DNA of 9,325 bases from Chloroflexi bacterium RBG_16_64_43 (GTDB lineage Bacteria; Chloroflexota; Anaerolineae; Anaerolineales; RBG-16-64-43). The notes beneath the pieces were generated by a model. That model saw nothing but the letters and a program-made list of their open reading frames with translations, was not told where the DNA came from and searched no databases. Location of the stretch: NCBI GenBank assembly GCA_001796965.1, contig MGOA01000082.1, positions 7,359-16,683 of the forward strand, read 5' to 3'. The stretch's first letter is position 1. Every line of letters starts with the position of its first letter. Both the position numbers and the translations under genes were made by a program. Below, piece by piece: positions 1 through 7,375 of the stretch.

Positions 1-874
1 CGAGAATCGCAAGCAGCGGGCCGCGGTCAATGAGGGTCGTCTGGTCAAGCGACGCGCGTGCCGCCTGGACGCGTCGGATCACGTGATACGCACAGTAGCC
101 GACGGCGCCCGACTTAATCAGAATCGCTTGAGCTTCAGCTAGTGCCTCGGCGGCGTTGGCTCTATCCTGCAACTCGCGAAATCGATTCCGTTGTGAGTGG
201 CCGGCGGTGGCGGCAAACAGGATTGCGAGGTTGGGCCGCTTCTCCAGCCAATCTGGATTGGCCGGCGACTGCAGCGCGTCGGTCAGGTCGTCATAGATCT
301 GGATGATCTCCCCGTTGAGCATGCCGAATTCTCCCAGCGAAGCGGCGGTCTCATCGGACGCGCCGCCGGCCAATGCGCCCATTTCCATGCCCGATCCGTA
401 GAATGGGGCGCTCTTGGCGCGCAGGACCCGCCAATAGTTCTCTTCGCCTTCCAGATTCTGAACGTCGAGATGTTGGCCGAAAGCCGTCCCCAGGGCCATG
501 CGCGCCAGGCAGGCGCTCACCGCCAGCTTCACGGCAAGCTCGAGGGCCGATCGGTGCACCAGGCGGTAGGCCGCCGCCTGCAGCGCGAAGGCAATGTTGG
601 CCGTCTGCCCTTCGCCAATGCGCAAATGCAGCCCGCGCGGGTCGTGATCGAGCATGTCATCAACCAGCGTAATGCTGAGTTGCATGCACGTGAGGCCCGC
701 CGCGACCGGAGCCGCACGCTCGATGTCGCCTCCGACCGCTCGGCAGGCGAGCAGCGGCCACTCCCAGTCACCGCGAGGAATCGAGAGCCCGTACTCGTAG
801 AACTCGCGCAGCTCTGGCCAGTCGTGGACTTCGGGCAAGTCGAGCACAAGGTCGCGCAGAGTGGCCAGATTCAT
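1..874 (-). CDS. ComQ-like isoprenyl diphosphate synthase / peptide prenyltransferase (3' end cut by window edge)
   Basis: The frame is open from ATG at 874 (complement) to the left edge, 291 residues, with AGGGAG five bases before the ATG. The all-alpha isoprenyl synthase signature is visible: first aspartate-rich motif DDMLD (residues 72-76), GQHLD (133-137), a lysine in RAKS (152-155), second aspartate-rich motif DDLTD (195-199), and KRPNLAIL (212-219). The GGKRxRP motif that binds IPP in ordinary chain-elongating synthases is not recognisable; the equivalent place reads PRGDWEWPLL (33-42). From memory, Bacillus ComQ shares a weakened N-terminus, a GQxxD followed by N and acidic residues, and a C-terminal LIKxG...Y stretch like LIKSGAVGY here. 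Known family role: ComQ prenylates a Trp of ComX using geranyl or farnesyl diphosphate. Inferred role: modification of the peptide encoded just upstream (1057-1215). Alternative: an ordinary short-chain prenyl diphosphate synthase. The fold assignment is firm; the ComQ assignment is moderate. Confidence 0.82.
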   Translation of the reverse strand, partial: MNLATLRDLVLDLPEVHDWPELREFYEYGLSIPRGDWEWPLLACRAVGGDIERAAPVAAGLTCMQLSITLVDDMLDHDPRGLHLRIGEGQTANIAFALQAAAYRLVHRSALELAVKLAVSACLARMALGTAFGQHLDVQNLEGEENYWRVLRAKSAPFYGSGMEMGALAGGASDETAASLGEFGMLNGEIIQIYDDLTDALQSPANPDWLEKRPNLAILFAATAGHSQRNRFRELQDRANAAEALAEAQAILIKSGAVGYCAYHVIRRVQAARASLDQTTLIDRGPLLAIL

Positions 875-923
875 CGATGCTCCCTGAGCCGGGACGGCGT
901 CCGAGCGCGGATTGGCCCCGTCA

Positions 924-952
924 ATCCTATCATCGCTTGAGCGCAATGCGAA
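924..952 (-). promoter_or_regulatory. Weak candidate promoter before the ComQ-like gene
   Basis: On the minus strand, TTCGCA (952-947) and TAGGAT (929-924) lie 17 bases apart, each with four of six matches to the sigma-70 consensus. It would start transcription about 45 bases before the ComQ-like ATG, downstream of the 979-1004 palindrome. Such a match can arise by chance. Confidence 0.22.
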
Positions 953-978
953 GTCCGACTCGATTGACCTGAGACGCG

Positions 979-1004
979 TGCAGCGCGCCGGCCGGCGCGC
1001 TGCA
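979..1004. repeat. Perfect 26-base palindrome between the peptide gene and the ComQ-like gene
   Basis: The half-site TGCAGCGCGCCGG is followed immediately by its exact reverse complement, with no spacer. In the minus-strand transcript this forms a very stable GC hairpin 53 bases after the peptide gene stop and about 105 bases before the ComQ-like start. No U-tract follows, so it is not a standard intrinsic terminator. It could be a partial terminator or a 3' stabiliser giving more peptide than enzyme mRNA, or a dyad operator. The sequence is certain; the role is not known. Confidence 0.9.
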
Positions 1005-1056
1005 TTAATCGGTCACCACAATTGCGAGTCTCTGTCTTCCGAATCGACTCGCGCGC

Positions 1057-1215
1057 CTACCACCAGCCAAACCACTGGCCCTGAGGCTCCCTCGTGGCTT
1101 TCACCACCTCACGCGGATCCTCAAGCGAACCGAGCGAACGCAGGGATTCCACCAGCATGCCGGTCTCTTTCTCGGAGCGCAGCAACTCATTGAACTCTTC
1201 GATTCTCATCGTCAC
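1057..1215 (-). CDS. Small Trp-tailed peptide, candidate ComX-like pheromone precursor (52 aa)
   Basis: The start is GTG at 1215, preceded by GGGGGGTGAG with a five-base gap, which is better spaced than the ATG two codons later at 1209; the stop is TAG at 1057-1059. The N-terminal two thirds are charged and likely helical (MTMRIEEFNELL, then LVESLRSLGSLEDP). The end is EVVKATREPQGQWFGWW, with Trp at 48, 51 and 52. There is no signal peptide or membrane segment. ComX precursors are roughly 50-75 residues, have a helical leader, and carry the prenylated Trp in the last few residues, so length, layout and tail all fit. The next gene on the same strand encodes a ComQ-like prenyltransferase. The GTG overlaps the stop of an upstream ORF as GTGA, implying coupled translation. 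Inferred role: precursor of a prenylated signalling peptide. Alternative: an unrelated small protein or another Trp-modified RiPP. Confidence 0.7.
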   Translation of the reverse strand: MTMRIEEFNELLRSEKETGMLVESLRSLGSLEDPREVVKATREPQGQWFGWW

Positions 1216-1310
1216 TTGATCTCACCCCCCTTCCGGGCAAGGCTGCGAATGACCCTCCCGCACTCTGCCTCTAGATGCGATCCGACATCCAACAAGCCAC
1301 TCGCTTGCAT
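1212..1310 (-). CDS. Unrecognised 32-aa ORF, nearly leaderless, coupled to the Trp-tailed peptide
   Basis: ATG at 1310 runs to TGA at 1212-1214, starting MQASGLLDVGSH and ending RKGGEIK, with a probable amphipathic helix between. The predicted transcription start of the 1319-1348 promoter is about 1312, so the ATG would sit about two bases from the 5' end and be read as a leaderless message. The stop overlaps the GTG start of the next ORF as GTGA, a common arrangement for coupled genes. I do not recognise the product. The same frame is open upstream to about 1446 without ATG, GTG or TTG, so it might instead be the tail of a decayed gene. It could be a leader peptide that controls translation of the Trp-tailed peptide, a second small protein of the system, or noise. 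Confidence 0.42.
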   Translation of the reverse strand: MQASGLLDVGSHLEAECGRVIRSLARKGGEIK

Positions 1311-1318
1311 TCCTTCAG

Positions 1319-1348
1319 ATTGTATGTCGGGAATGGCGTGCAGGTCAA
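1319..1348 (-). promoter_or_regulatory. Sigma-70-type promoter of the peptide/ComQ-like cassette
   Basis: On the minus strand, TTGACC (1348-1343) and TACAAT (1324-1319) are separated by 18 bases; each hexamer matches five of six consensus positions. The start of transcription would fall near 1312. It lies in the 117-base gap after the HD-GYP gene, so the cassette can be transcribed independently of the c-di-GMP genes. A 10-base GC palindrome (1368-1377) lies just upstream of the -35 and might bind a regulator, though it is short and composition-driven. Confidence 0.62.
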
Positions 1349-1432
1349 GTCGGGCACGGTTGGCCTCGGCGCGCGCCCTCGATCGCCGGGAGCGGCGGGT
1401 TGCGCAGGGAGGTTGTCGGCCGAAGGCCCGTC

Positions 1433-4400
1433 CTAGAGTTTGAGACCGAGGAAGGCGTCAACTACCTTGGGGTCGAAATACTTGGCGGATTGTTCGCGAA
1501 TGTACTCGCGGGCTTTGGCTTCCGGCCATGCCGGCCGGTAGGGCCGGTCGGAGCAGAGCGCATCATAAACGTCAACTACCGCGAATATGCGGGCGGCCAG
1601 CGGGATCTGATCGCCTTTTAGCATGCGCGGGTATCCGCTGCCATCCCAGCGCTCGTGGTGGCCGTAGGGGATATCGAGCGCTTGGCGCAGGAAGGCAATC
1701 GAGGAAAGGAAATCGTAGGCCAGAGTTGGGTGGCGGCGCATGATGGCCCATTCATCCTCGGCCAGCGGCCCGGGCTTGAGCAGGATGCTGTCGGGTATGC
1801 CCATCTTGCCGATGTCGTGAATGAGTGCGCCGCGGCGGATCTGCTCCAACTGGCGCTCGCTGACACCCATGGCGCGTGAGAGACGCATGGCCAGTTCGGT
1901 GACACGCTGCGTGTGGCCTTCCGTTTCGCGGTCGCGCAAATCCAGTGCTTTCGACCATCCCTCCAATGTGGCATCGTAGGCCAGCACGAGGTCGACGTTC
2001 GTGCGCTGCAGCTTTTCGAACAGGGCCGCGTTGTCGAGCGCCAAGGCGGCCTGGCCGGCAAGGGTCTGCAGAAACTCCAACCATTCCGGATCGGGGTCGA
2101 GCGCGGCGCGGTGGAAGATCTCAAGAACACCCAGCGCCTGGCCTTTGGAGACCAGCGGCACAGCAAAGTACGATTGGAAGCCCTCACCCACGATGAGCGC
2201 GGCGCGAGTGAATCGCCGCAAGCCGTCGGAGGGCGAATCCTTGGCATTCAAATCGGCCACATGCACCAAAGTGCGATCGATCACGGCCCGCCCGGCCAGA
2301 CCCTCGCCCAGCCGCACCCGGGTCTTCGTCAGGTTGCCCGCGCGGAACCCATTGCCTGCGGCGTAGTGCAGGCTCTGACTGTGAGAATCTAGCAACAAGA
2401 CGTCGGCGGCGCTCACACCCAAAATGGTCGTTACCTGGTTGAGCAGGATATCCAAGCTCACGCGCAAGTCGGTTGAGGCGCTGATGGCCATCTCGATCGA
2501 ATGCAGTGCCATCAGCCGCTGCAGGCGCTGTTCTGTCTGCTCGTGAAGCGTCGCGCGGTGAATCGCGTTCGCAGCAATGTCGCCCACGGCGATGAGAATG
2601 CGTACCTGCGATTCCGAGAAGCCATCGTCGTTCCCGGCCCACAGAGCGCCAATGGTTGATCCCTGGGCCACAAGCGGGATGGCAGCCAGGGCCCTGGGTG
2701 TTGCCCCCAACCCGGGAGGCCAGGAGTATCCGGCCAGTGTCCCCATATCGTTGGTGATCATTGGCTGGCCCATCTGGATGACCCGCCCGATGATGCCTTC
2801 GCCAGGGCGCAGGCGTGTGGAGGAGATGGGCGACCACAGGCCGCGGGCGAGCTCGACGACGGTTTCGCCGGAATTCCGATCGCGCATGGCCAGCGCCACG
2901 CCTCGCGCCTGGAGCAGGGAGGTCAGCTTGTCGAGAATAATCGGCACCATCTCGGCCCGTGCCGGCGCCGTGCGCAGCGCAGAAGACACCTCGGCCAGCG
3001 CGGCCAGTTCCTCTGCACGCTTGCGCGATTCTTCGAACAATCGTGCATTCTCGAGCGCCACGGACGTCTGCGAGGCGAACACCTGGAGGCGGTCCGCGTG
3101 GGTTTGAGTGAAGGAATTGGGGTTGGCGCTGGCCACGTTGATGAATCCGATGACCTCGCCCTTGACCAGAATCGGTGCCCCGGCATACGCGCGAATCCAT
3201 TCGGTCTCGGGAGACTGAGGCCAACCCGGGTAGGCATGCACATCGGGGATCGAGATTGGCAGCCCGGTTTGGACCTGGTGGCGCAAGTGGGGTGCCTCGC
3301 TGATCTTCAAGCGCCGCGTTCCCGAGAGATCGGTCAAGACGCTTTCGCGGAAGCCGCGCATGCGCACGACCTGGGCCTGCCCGCCCTCGATCAGCATGAT
3401 GTCGGCTGCGTCGTGAGGCACCACCCGCCCGATTTCACCCAGCACGCGCTCCATGACCTCATCCCGATTGAGAGTGCTGGTCAGCACGGCCGCCGCATCG
3501 CGCAGCGCCTCCGAGAGGGCCGTCTGGTCACGAATGGCCGTTTCGGCGTGATGGCGCTCGGTGGTGTCGATATACGAGACAAGCACACGTTGCAGGCTGG
3601 CATCGCTGCCCGCGGCGACGGTCAGATGCATATGCAGCAAGCGCGCCGCGCCATTGGGACCGGTGCTGAGGAATTCGCGCTCCATCGTGCGCTCGCCCTC
3701 GGCCAAGGCCACCAACTGCTCCCTGAAGATATCGAGGCTGGCAGGCCCGAGGATGCGGTCCAGGCTGCCAAGCAGCGACTCTTTGAGGTGGGTGGGATAG
3801 AACTCCAGCGCGCGGCGGTTGAGATCCAGGACTTTGACCAATGTCAAGGCGTGGGTCACGACCTCTGGATGTCGCTCAAGGTACGAGCGGACATCATGGA
3901 TGCCCGAGAGGCGCAGCCGGTCGAGGTAGGTGCGGACCTCCGAGAAATCCTCCTCCCACAATGCAATCGGGGAGTCGTCAAACAGCGTGCGGTAGCGGGC
4001 TTCGCTTTCGCGCAGCGCCGCCTCCGCTTTGCGCCGTTCGGTGATGTCGTCGATCAGGGCCATCGTACCGGTGACGGCGTTCCCGGCATCGCGCAAGGGG
4101 GCCGTCGAGAGGCTGATTTCGATGGGCCGTCCATCTTTGCGCACGCGCTGCAAGGTGATCCCCGTCAGATGCTCGCCGGCCAGTACGCGATCGAGCAGCC
4201 TCTGGAACTCGGCCTCCTTGCCAGGCTGGACAATGGGGACGAGGTTCCCCAGCACTTCGCTTTCACTCCAGCCAAAGATGCGCTCGGCGGCTGGGTTCCA
4301 CAGCGTAACGCGCGCCTGCCGGTCGAGGGCCAGCACCGCCAAGGGTGAGGCCTGGATCAACGCTTGCAGAACATCGCTCGTTGCCACCAGGCTGTCCTCG

Positions 4401-5173
4401 GCTCGCTTACGGTCGCTGACGTCGCGGGTGACAGCCAATATCGAATCGTGTTTCTCGAGACGAAACGCGGCCAAGCGGATCTCGACCGGCAGGTGGGTGC
4501 CGTCCTTGCGGCGATGGGTTCCCGAAAGCGTGCGCGGTCCGCTTTCGAAGACCTCCCGCCACATCTCGCGCATGGTCTGCTCGTCGTAGTCGGTCTCAAT
4601 GTCCGCGATCCGCCGCGTCAGCAATTCCTCACGCGAGTACCCCAAGATGGTGCAGGCCTGCGGGTTCGCCTCGAGGATCTTTCCCTCAAGGTCGTGGACG
4701 AAAATCGCTTCGGGGACGTGCTCGGCCAACAGACGAAACCAGCGCTCACTTTCGCGCAGCGCACGCTCGGACTCGATCCGCGCGGTTACATCGAAGAATA
4801 CGAGCGTGGCGCGAACCCCGCCGCGTTCGGGCCCGGCCAGCAGCTCGCCCTCCGCCAGGAGGCTCAGCGACGCACCATCCGGCCGTTGTATTTCCACCAG
4901 ATGTTGGTGAACGGCGCCCGCGGCGACGAGCTCGCCAAGCAAGGGGCCGAACGCCGCCTGATATGCGGCATCGGCATGTTCGGCGACTGACCCGCGCGTT
5001 ACCCCTTCCTGCGGCGAACGGAGCAATTCGAACCATTTGCGATTGCCGGCAACGACGAGTCCCGCGCTGTTGACAATGACGCTGGGCAGCGGCATAAGCT
5101 CCAGGCGCGCGATCTCGGATGCTGAGGCAGCAGCCGGCGGCGATGAAGCAGCGGAGCGGCGGGCAGACGGCAT
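1433..5173 (-). CDS. Cytosolic multi-sensor PAS/GAF HD-GYP cyclic di-GMP phosphodiesterase (1246 aa)
   Basis: Domains in order, positions approximate: PAS-like 22-133; PAS 140-257; PAS 262-382; a variant PAS 388-541 of the type containing SPIALWEEDF and VLDLNRRAL; GAF 548-712; GAF 720-877; GAF 880-1055; HD-GYP 1065-1246. The catalytic domain keeps H1087 in EGHTQRV, the metal-binding HD pair in LIHDIGKMGIPD (1119-1120), HHERWDGSGYP (1171-1181) and DVYDALCSDRPYR (1201-1213), so it should be active. HD-GYP proteins hydrolyse c-di-GMP to pGpG and/or GMP. No membrane segment or receiver domain is visible, so input presumably comes through the seven sensor modules. The start at 5173 is 20 bases after the diguanylate cyclase stop, indicating an operon that makes and breaks the same messenger. 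The ribosome-binding site is weak (GAAGA). Met27 follows GGAG, but starting there would trim the first PAS-like domain. Confidence 0.95.
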   Translation of the reverse strand: MPSARRSAASSPPAAASASEIARLELMPLPSVIVNSAGLVVAGNRKWFELLRSPQEGVTRGSVAEHADAAYQAAFGPLLGELVAAGAVHQHLVEIQRPDGASLSLLAEGELLAGPERGGVRATLVFFDVTARIESERALRESERWFRLLAEHVPEAIFVHDLEGKILEANPQACTILGYSREELLTRRIADIETDYDEQTMREMWREVFESGPRTLSGTHRRKDGTHLPVEIRLAAFRLEKHDSILAVTRDVSDRKRAEDSLVATSDVLQALIQASPLAVLALDRQARVTLWNPAAERIFGWSESEVLGNLVPIVQPGKEAEFQRLLDRVLAGEHLTGITLQRVRKDGRPIEISLSTAPLRDAGNAVTGTMALIDDITERRKAEAALRESEARYRTLFDDSPIALWEEDFSEVRTYLDRLRLSGIHDVRSYLERHPEVVTHALTLVKVLDLNRRALEFYPTHLKESLLGSLDRILGPASLDIFREQLVALAEGERTMEREFLSTGPNGAARLLHMHLTVAAGSDASLQRVLVSYIDTTERHHAETAIRDQTALSEALRDAAAVLTSTLNRDEVMERVLGEIGRVVPHDAADIMLIEGGQAQVVRMRGFRESVLTDLSGTRRLKISEAPHLRHQVQTGLPISIPDVHAYPGWPQSPETEWIRAYAGAPILVKGEVIGFINVASANPNSFTQTHADRLQVFASQTSVALENARLFEESRKRAEELAALAEVSSALRTAPARAEMVPIILDKLTSLLQARGVALAMRDRNSGETVVELARGLWSPISSTRLRPGEGIIGRVIQMGQPMITNDMGTLAGYSWPPGLGATPRALAAIPLVAQGSTIGALWAGNDDGFSESQVRILIAVGDIAANAIHRATLHEQTEQRLQRLMALHSIEMAISASTDLRVSLDILLNQVTTILGVSAADVLLLDSHSQSLHYAAGNGFRAGNLTKTRVRLGEGLAGRAVIDRTLVHVADLNAKDSPSDGLRRFTRAALIVGEGFQSYFAVPLVSKGQALGVLEIFHRAALDPDPEWLEFLQTLAGQAALALDNAALFEKLQRTNVDLVLAYDATLEGWSKALDLRDRETEGHTQRVTELAMRLSRAMGVSERQLEQIRRGALIHDIGKMGIPDSILLKPGPLAEDEWAIMRRHPTLAYDFLSSIAFLRQALDIPYGHHERWDGSGYPRMLKGDQIPLAARIFAVVDVYDALCSDRPYRPAWPEAKAREYIREQSAKYFDPKVVDAFLGLKL

Positions 5174-5193
5174 GGTCTTCGGCTTGGCCTACG

Positions 5194-6681
5194 TCAACCG
5201 GCTGGAGGGGCGTGGAGTCCGTCTCCGCGGCGCGCCGCCTTCTCGCGATACATCTCGGCATCGGCCTGCTTGAGCGCATCGTTGAGGCGTTCGCCGCGCT
5301 CGGCCGTGGCGCTTCCCAAAGAGATGTCGAGCGCGGAGCCCGGGTGGGCCAGGTTTTGCGCGCGCAACTCGATGCGCACGCGATCGAGCGCCAGGCGGGC
5401 GCTCTCGGGATCGGTACCCGGCAGCAAAACGGCAAACTCGTCTCCGCCGATGCGGGCGATGACGTCCTCGGCCCGGAAGGCCGCCCGCAACACGTCGGCC
5501 GTCCGCCGCAGTAGCTCGTCGCCCGCTTCGTGGCCTTGGGTGTCGTTGGTTGTCTTGAGGCCGTCGATGTCGACCATGACCACGCTGATGGGCAGCTCGC
5601 GGCCGCGGGCCATGCGGGCAGCCTCTTCTTCGAAGAACGAGCGGTTGTAAAGGCTGGTCAGTGAGTCGTGGGTGCTGAGGAAGCGCAGCTTCTGCTCGGC
5701 GCGTTTGCGTTCGGTGATGTCTTCCATACTGCCCTCGAAGTAGTCCGCTTTGCCCTTCTCGTCGACGGCGACGCGGAATTGGTCCAATACCCAGATCGAA
5801 GACCCGTCAAGCCGTCGCAGAAGGACCTCTTGATTGCGTACAATCTGGTTCTCGGAGGCCAGATCGATCTCCCGTTCGCGGTCGCGCCTGTCCGCGAACA
5901 GGTCGGGGACGCTGGCCGCCAAGAGCGTCGCGCGGTCCGGGTAGCCAAGCATTTGCGCCAAGGCATTATTGGCATCCAGGATCGTGCCCTCCGCGGTGGT
6001 GCGGTAAAGCGCCACGGGCAAGTCCTCGAACAGCATGCGGTAGCGCTTCTCGGAGTCGAGCAGTGCCTGCTGAGCGCGCATCCGCTCGGTAATGTCGATG
6101 AGCATCACGACGAACAACAAATCCGCCGCCCGGCCGAATTTCGAGATGGAGGCCTCCGCCGGAAAGATCGTTCCATCCTTGTGGCGCGCACGAATGTGCT
6201 GCCGCTCGCCCATGCGGCGCGAGGTGTCTTGCGAGCGGGCAAAGGCTGCCACCAAGGTATGGTGCGCATCGGCCGTACTTTCAGGAAGCAGGATGTCGAG
6301 CGGACGGCCGATCACCTCCTGGGCTGAATAGCCGAAGACCCTCTCCGCCCCCTTGTTGAATACGACAATGCGCTGCGAGTCGTCGATGGCCACGATGGCC
6401 TCGCCGACCATTTCCATAATGTCGCTCATGCGGGAGGTCGCGTTGTGTTCTTCCGCTTCCGCCCGTTCGGCGCGGATGAACTCTTGCTTCATCAGTAAGA
6501 AGAACGCCACCGACGTGCCCAGGACGAACACCCAGCCTTTGACACTCTGTATCTGAGTCAGCAGCTCAGGGTCGCTCACTAGGAGAGCAAGCAGCTGGTC
6601 GGTGAGGGCAATCCAAATGAGGCCGGCGATCAGGTACAAGCTGGCGACACGCAACGCCGGACGGTTTCCGCTGCTTCTCAT
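5194..6681 (-). CDS. Membrane-anchored PAS-PAS-GGDEF diguanylate cyclase (495 aa)
   Basis: ATG at 6681 was chosen because GGTGGGGGTGG lies just upstream and the protein then begins next to its first membrane helix. A longer in-frame start at 6834 adds 51 Arg/Pro-rich residues that do not look real. Two membrane segments (about 10-34, including YLIAGLIWIALTDQLL, and 49-65) are followed by a coiled linker rich in Ala/Glu, PAS (about 84-200), PAS (about 206-325) and GGDEF (about 332-485). The active site is intact: DIDGLKTTND (371-380), GHEAGDELL (383-391), GGDEF (412-416) and MYREK. The RAED motif (403-406), five residues before GGDEF, is a product-inhibition I-site. The enzyme makes c-di-GMP from two GTP and should be feedback-inhibited. 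It is the first gene of the unit with the HD-GYP phosphodiesterase. The ligands of the PAS domains cannot be told from sequence. Confidence 0.94.
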   Translation of the reverse strand: MRSSGNRPALRVASLYLIAGLIWIALTDQLLALLVSDPELLTQIQSVKGWVFVLGTSVAFFLLMKQEFIRAERAEAEEHNATSRMSDIMEMVGEAIVAIDDSQRIVVFNKGAERVFGYSAQEVIGRPLDILLPESTADAHHTLVAAFARSQDTSRRMGERQHIRARHKDGTIFPAEASISKFGRAADLLFVVMLIDITERMRAQQALLDSEKRYRMLFEDLPVALYRTTAEGTILDANNALAQMLGYPDRATLLAASVPDLFADRRDREREIDLASENQIVRNQEVLLRRLDGSSIWVLDQFRVAVDEKGKADYFEGSMEDITERKRAEQKLRFLSTHDSLTSLYNRSFFEEEAARMARGRELPISVVMVDIDGLKTTNDTQGHEAGDELLRRTADVLRAAFRAEDVIARIGGDEFAVLLPGTDPESARLALDRVRIELRAQNLAHPGSALDISLGSATAERGERLNDALKQADAEMYREKAARRGDGLHAPPAG

Positions 6682-7290
6682 GGCCCACCCCCACCAACTC
6701 GTGTAGCGAATCGACGCGAGGCAAGTTGCACGGGTGCTTGGAACTGGGTTCGGCGGACCGCGGTGCCGGCCGGCGGCCGACCGACTGCATCGACCCTCAT
6801 CCGTGGGAATCGCTGCGGCCGGCAAGGATGGCATTGGGTGAAGCTCAAGCGGCCAGTCCCTTTCCCATTGGGTCGAACGGCATTCGGCTCAAGTTGAGGG
6901 CGGGCCCCGCACAGCGGGCTCAACCCGGGAGCGTCCTGGACTCTGCGAATTGAACTCGCACGGGGGCCGCCGATGTCGCCGCTCGAACACGCGGAGGCGG
7001 TTGCAGCGGGCGGTCTTCGCGCGAAACGGTTCGGCAGCGTTGCCGCCTGCCTTGCCGTCGCGCTTAGCGCCTCTTGTCCAGAGGGTGAAGGGGAACAGAT
7101 TGCCAGGTGCAGCCTCGCCTAACCGTCGCCCGGATCTGCTGCTACAGGCTGATTATACAGCCAACGCCCGCGGCTCCACGCGGAGGAAGGCTCACGATGC
7201 ATCGCGGCTTGGAGAGCCATGCTGATCCCGGCCCAGGCACCGCGCACCCATGGCGTCCTCGCGTGCGCGGGTATGCCTCAGCCAGCGCCT
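6682..7290. other. Gene-poor spacer between the two opposing gene blocks
   Basis: About 600 bases lie between the minus-strand c-di-GMP operon and the plus-strand RNA/SRP block. Frames here are short, Arg/Pro-rich and inconsistent with the neighbours, and I see no tRNA, transposase or riboswitch signature; in particular no GEMM-type c-di-GMP aptamer before the cyclase gene. A perfect TATAAT on the minus strand (7157-7152), inside a small 5-bp hairpin (7147-7162), could be the -10 of the c-di-GMP operon, but no good -35 stands at 16-18 bases. A hairpin of CCGCGCAC and GTGCGCGG (7240-7270) lies just before the next promoter. Confidence 0.5.
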
Positions 7291-7319
7291 TTGACAAGTC
7301 ACCCGGAGTGTGTCATACT
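7291..7319 (+). promoter_or_regulatory. Sigma-70-type promoter of the small structured RNA
   Basis: A perfect TTGACA (7291-7296), a 17-base spacer and CATACT (7314-7319, four of six) place the transcription start at about 7326. That is exactly where a 6-bp hairpin (GCGGGA with TCCCGC) begins. Confidence 0.6.
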
Positions 7320-7375
7320 CGCCGTGCGGGAGCAGTTTCCCGCCTCCTCATGCTATCCCAAGAAAGGAGGAGGTG

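Noticed and set aside
197..940. 247-codon plus-strand frame opposite the ComQ-like gene.
   Set aside because: It is antisense to a frame bearing clear prenyl-synthase motifs; its own product has no recognisable domain.
872..1006. Minus-strand 44-codon frame in the gap before the ComQ-like gene.
   Set aside because: It is Arg-rich, starts inside the palindrome and has no ribosome-binding site; not credible as a second precursor peptide.
1415..1432. GGCC-GAA-GGCC hairpin just after the HD-GYP stop, considered as a terminator.
   Set aside because: The stem is only 4 bp with no U-tract in the transcript direction.
6899..6945. GGGCTCAACCCGGGAG resembles a stretch of 16S rRNA helix 22.
   Set aside because: The match is short and flanked by nothing rRNA-like; taken as coincidence.
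6973..7122. Plus-strand 49-codon frame (MSPLEHAEAV...) with a hydrophobic middle ending ALSASC.
   Set aside because: There is no promoter, the lipobox is poor, and it sits in a gene-poor spacer where GC-rich DNA readily gives open frames. It may be chance or a gene remnant.
7152..7157. Perfect TATAAT on the minus strand, possible -10 of the c-di-GMP operon.
   Set aside because: No acceptable -35 at 16-18 bases and no extended -10; it would imply a leader of over 450 bases. Kept only as a remark on the spacer.
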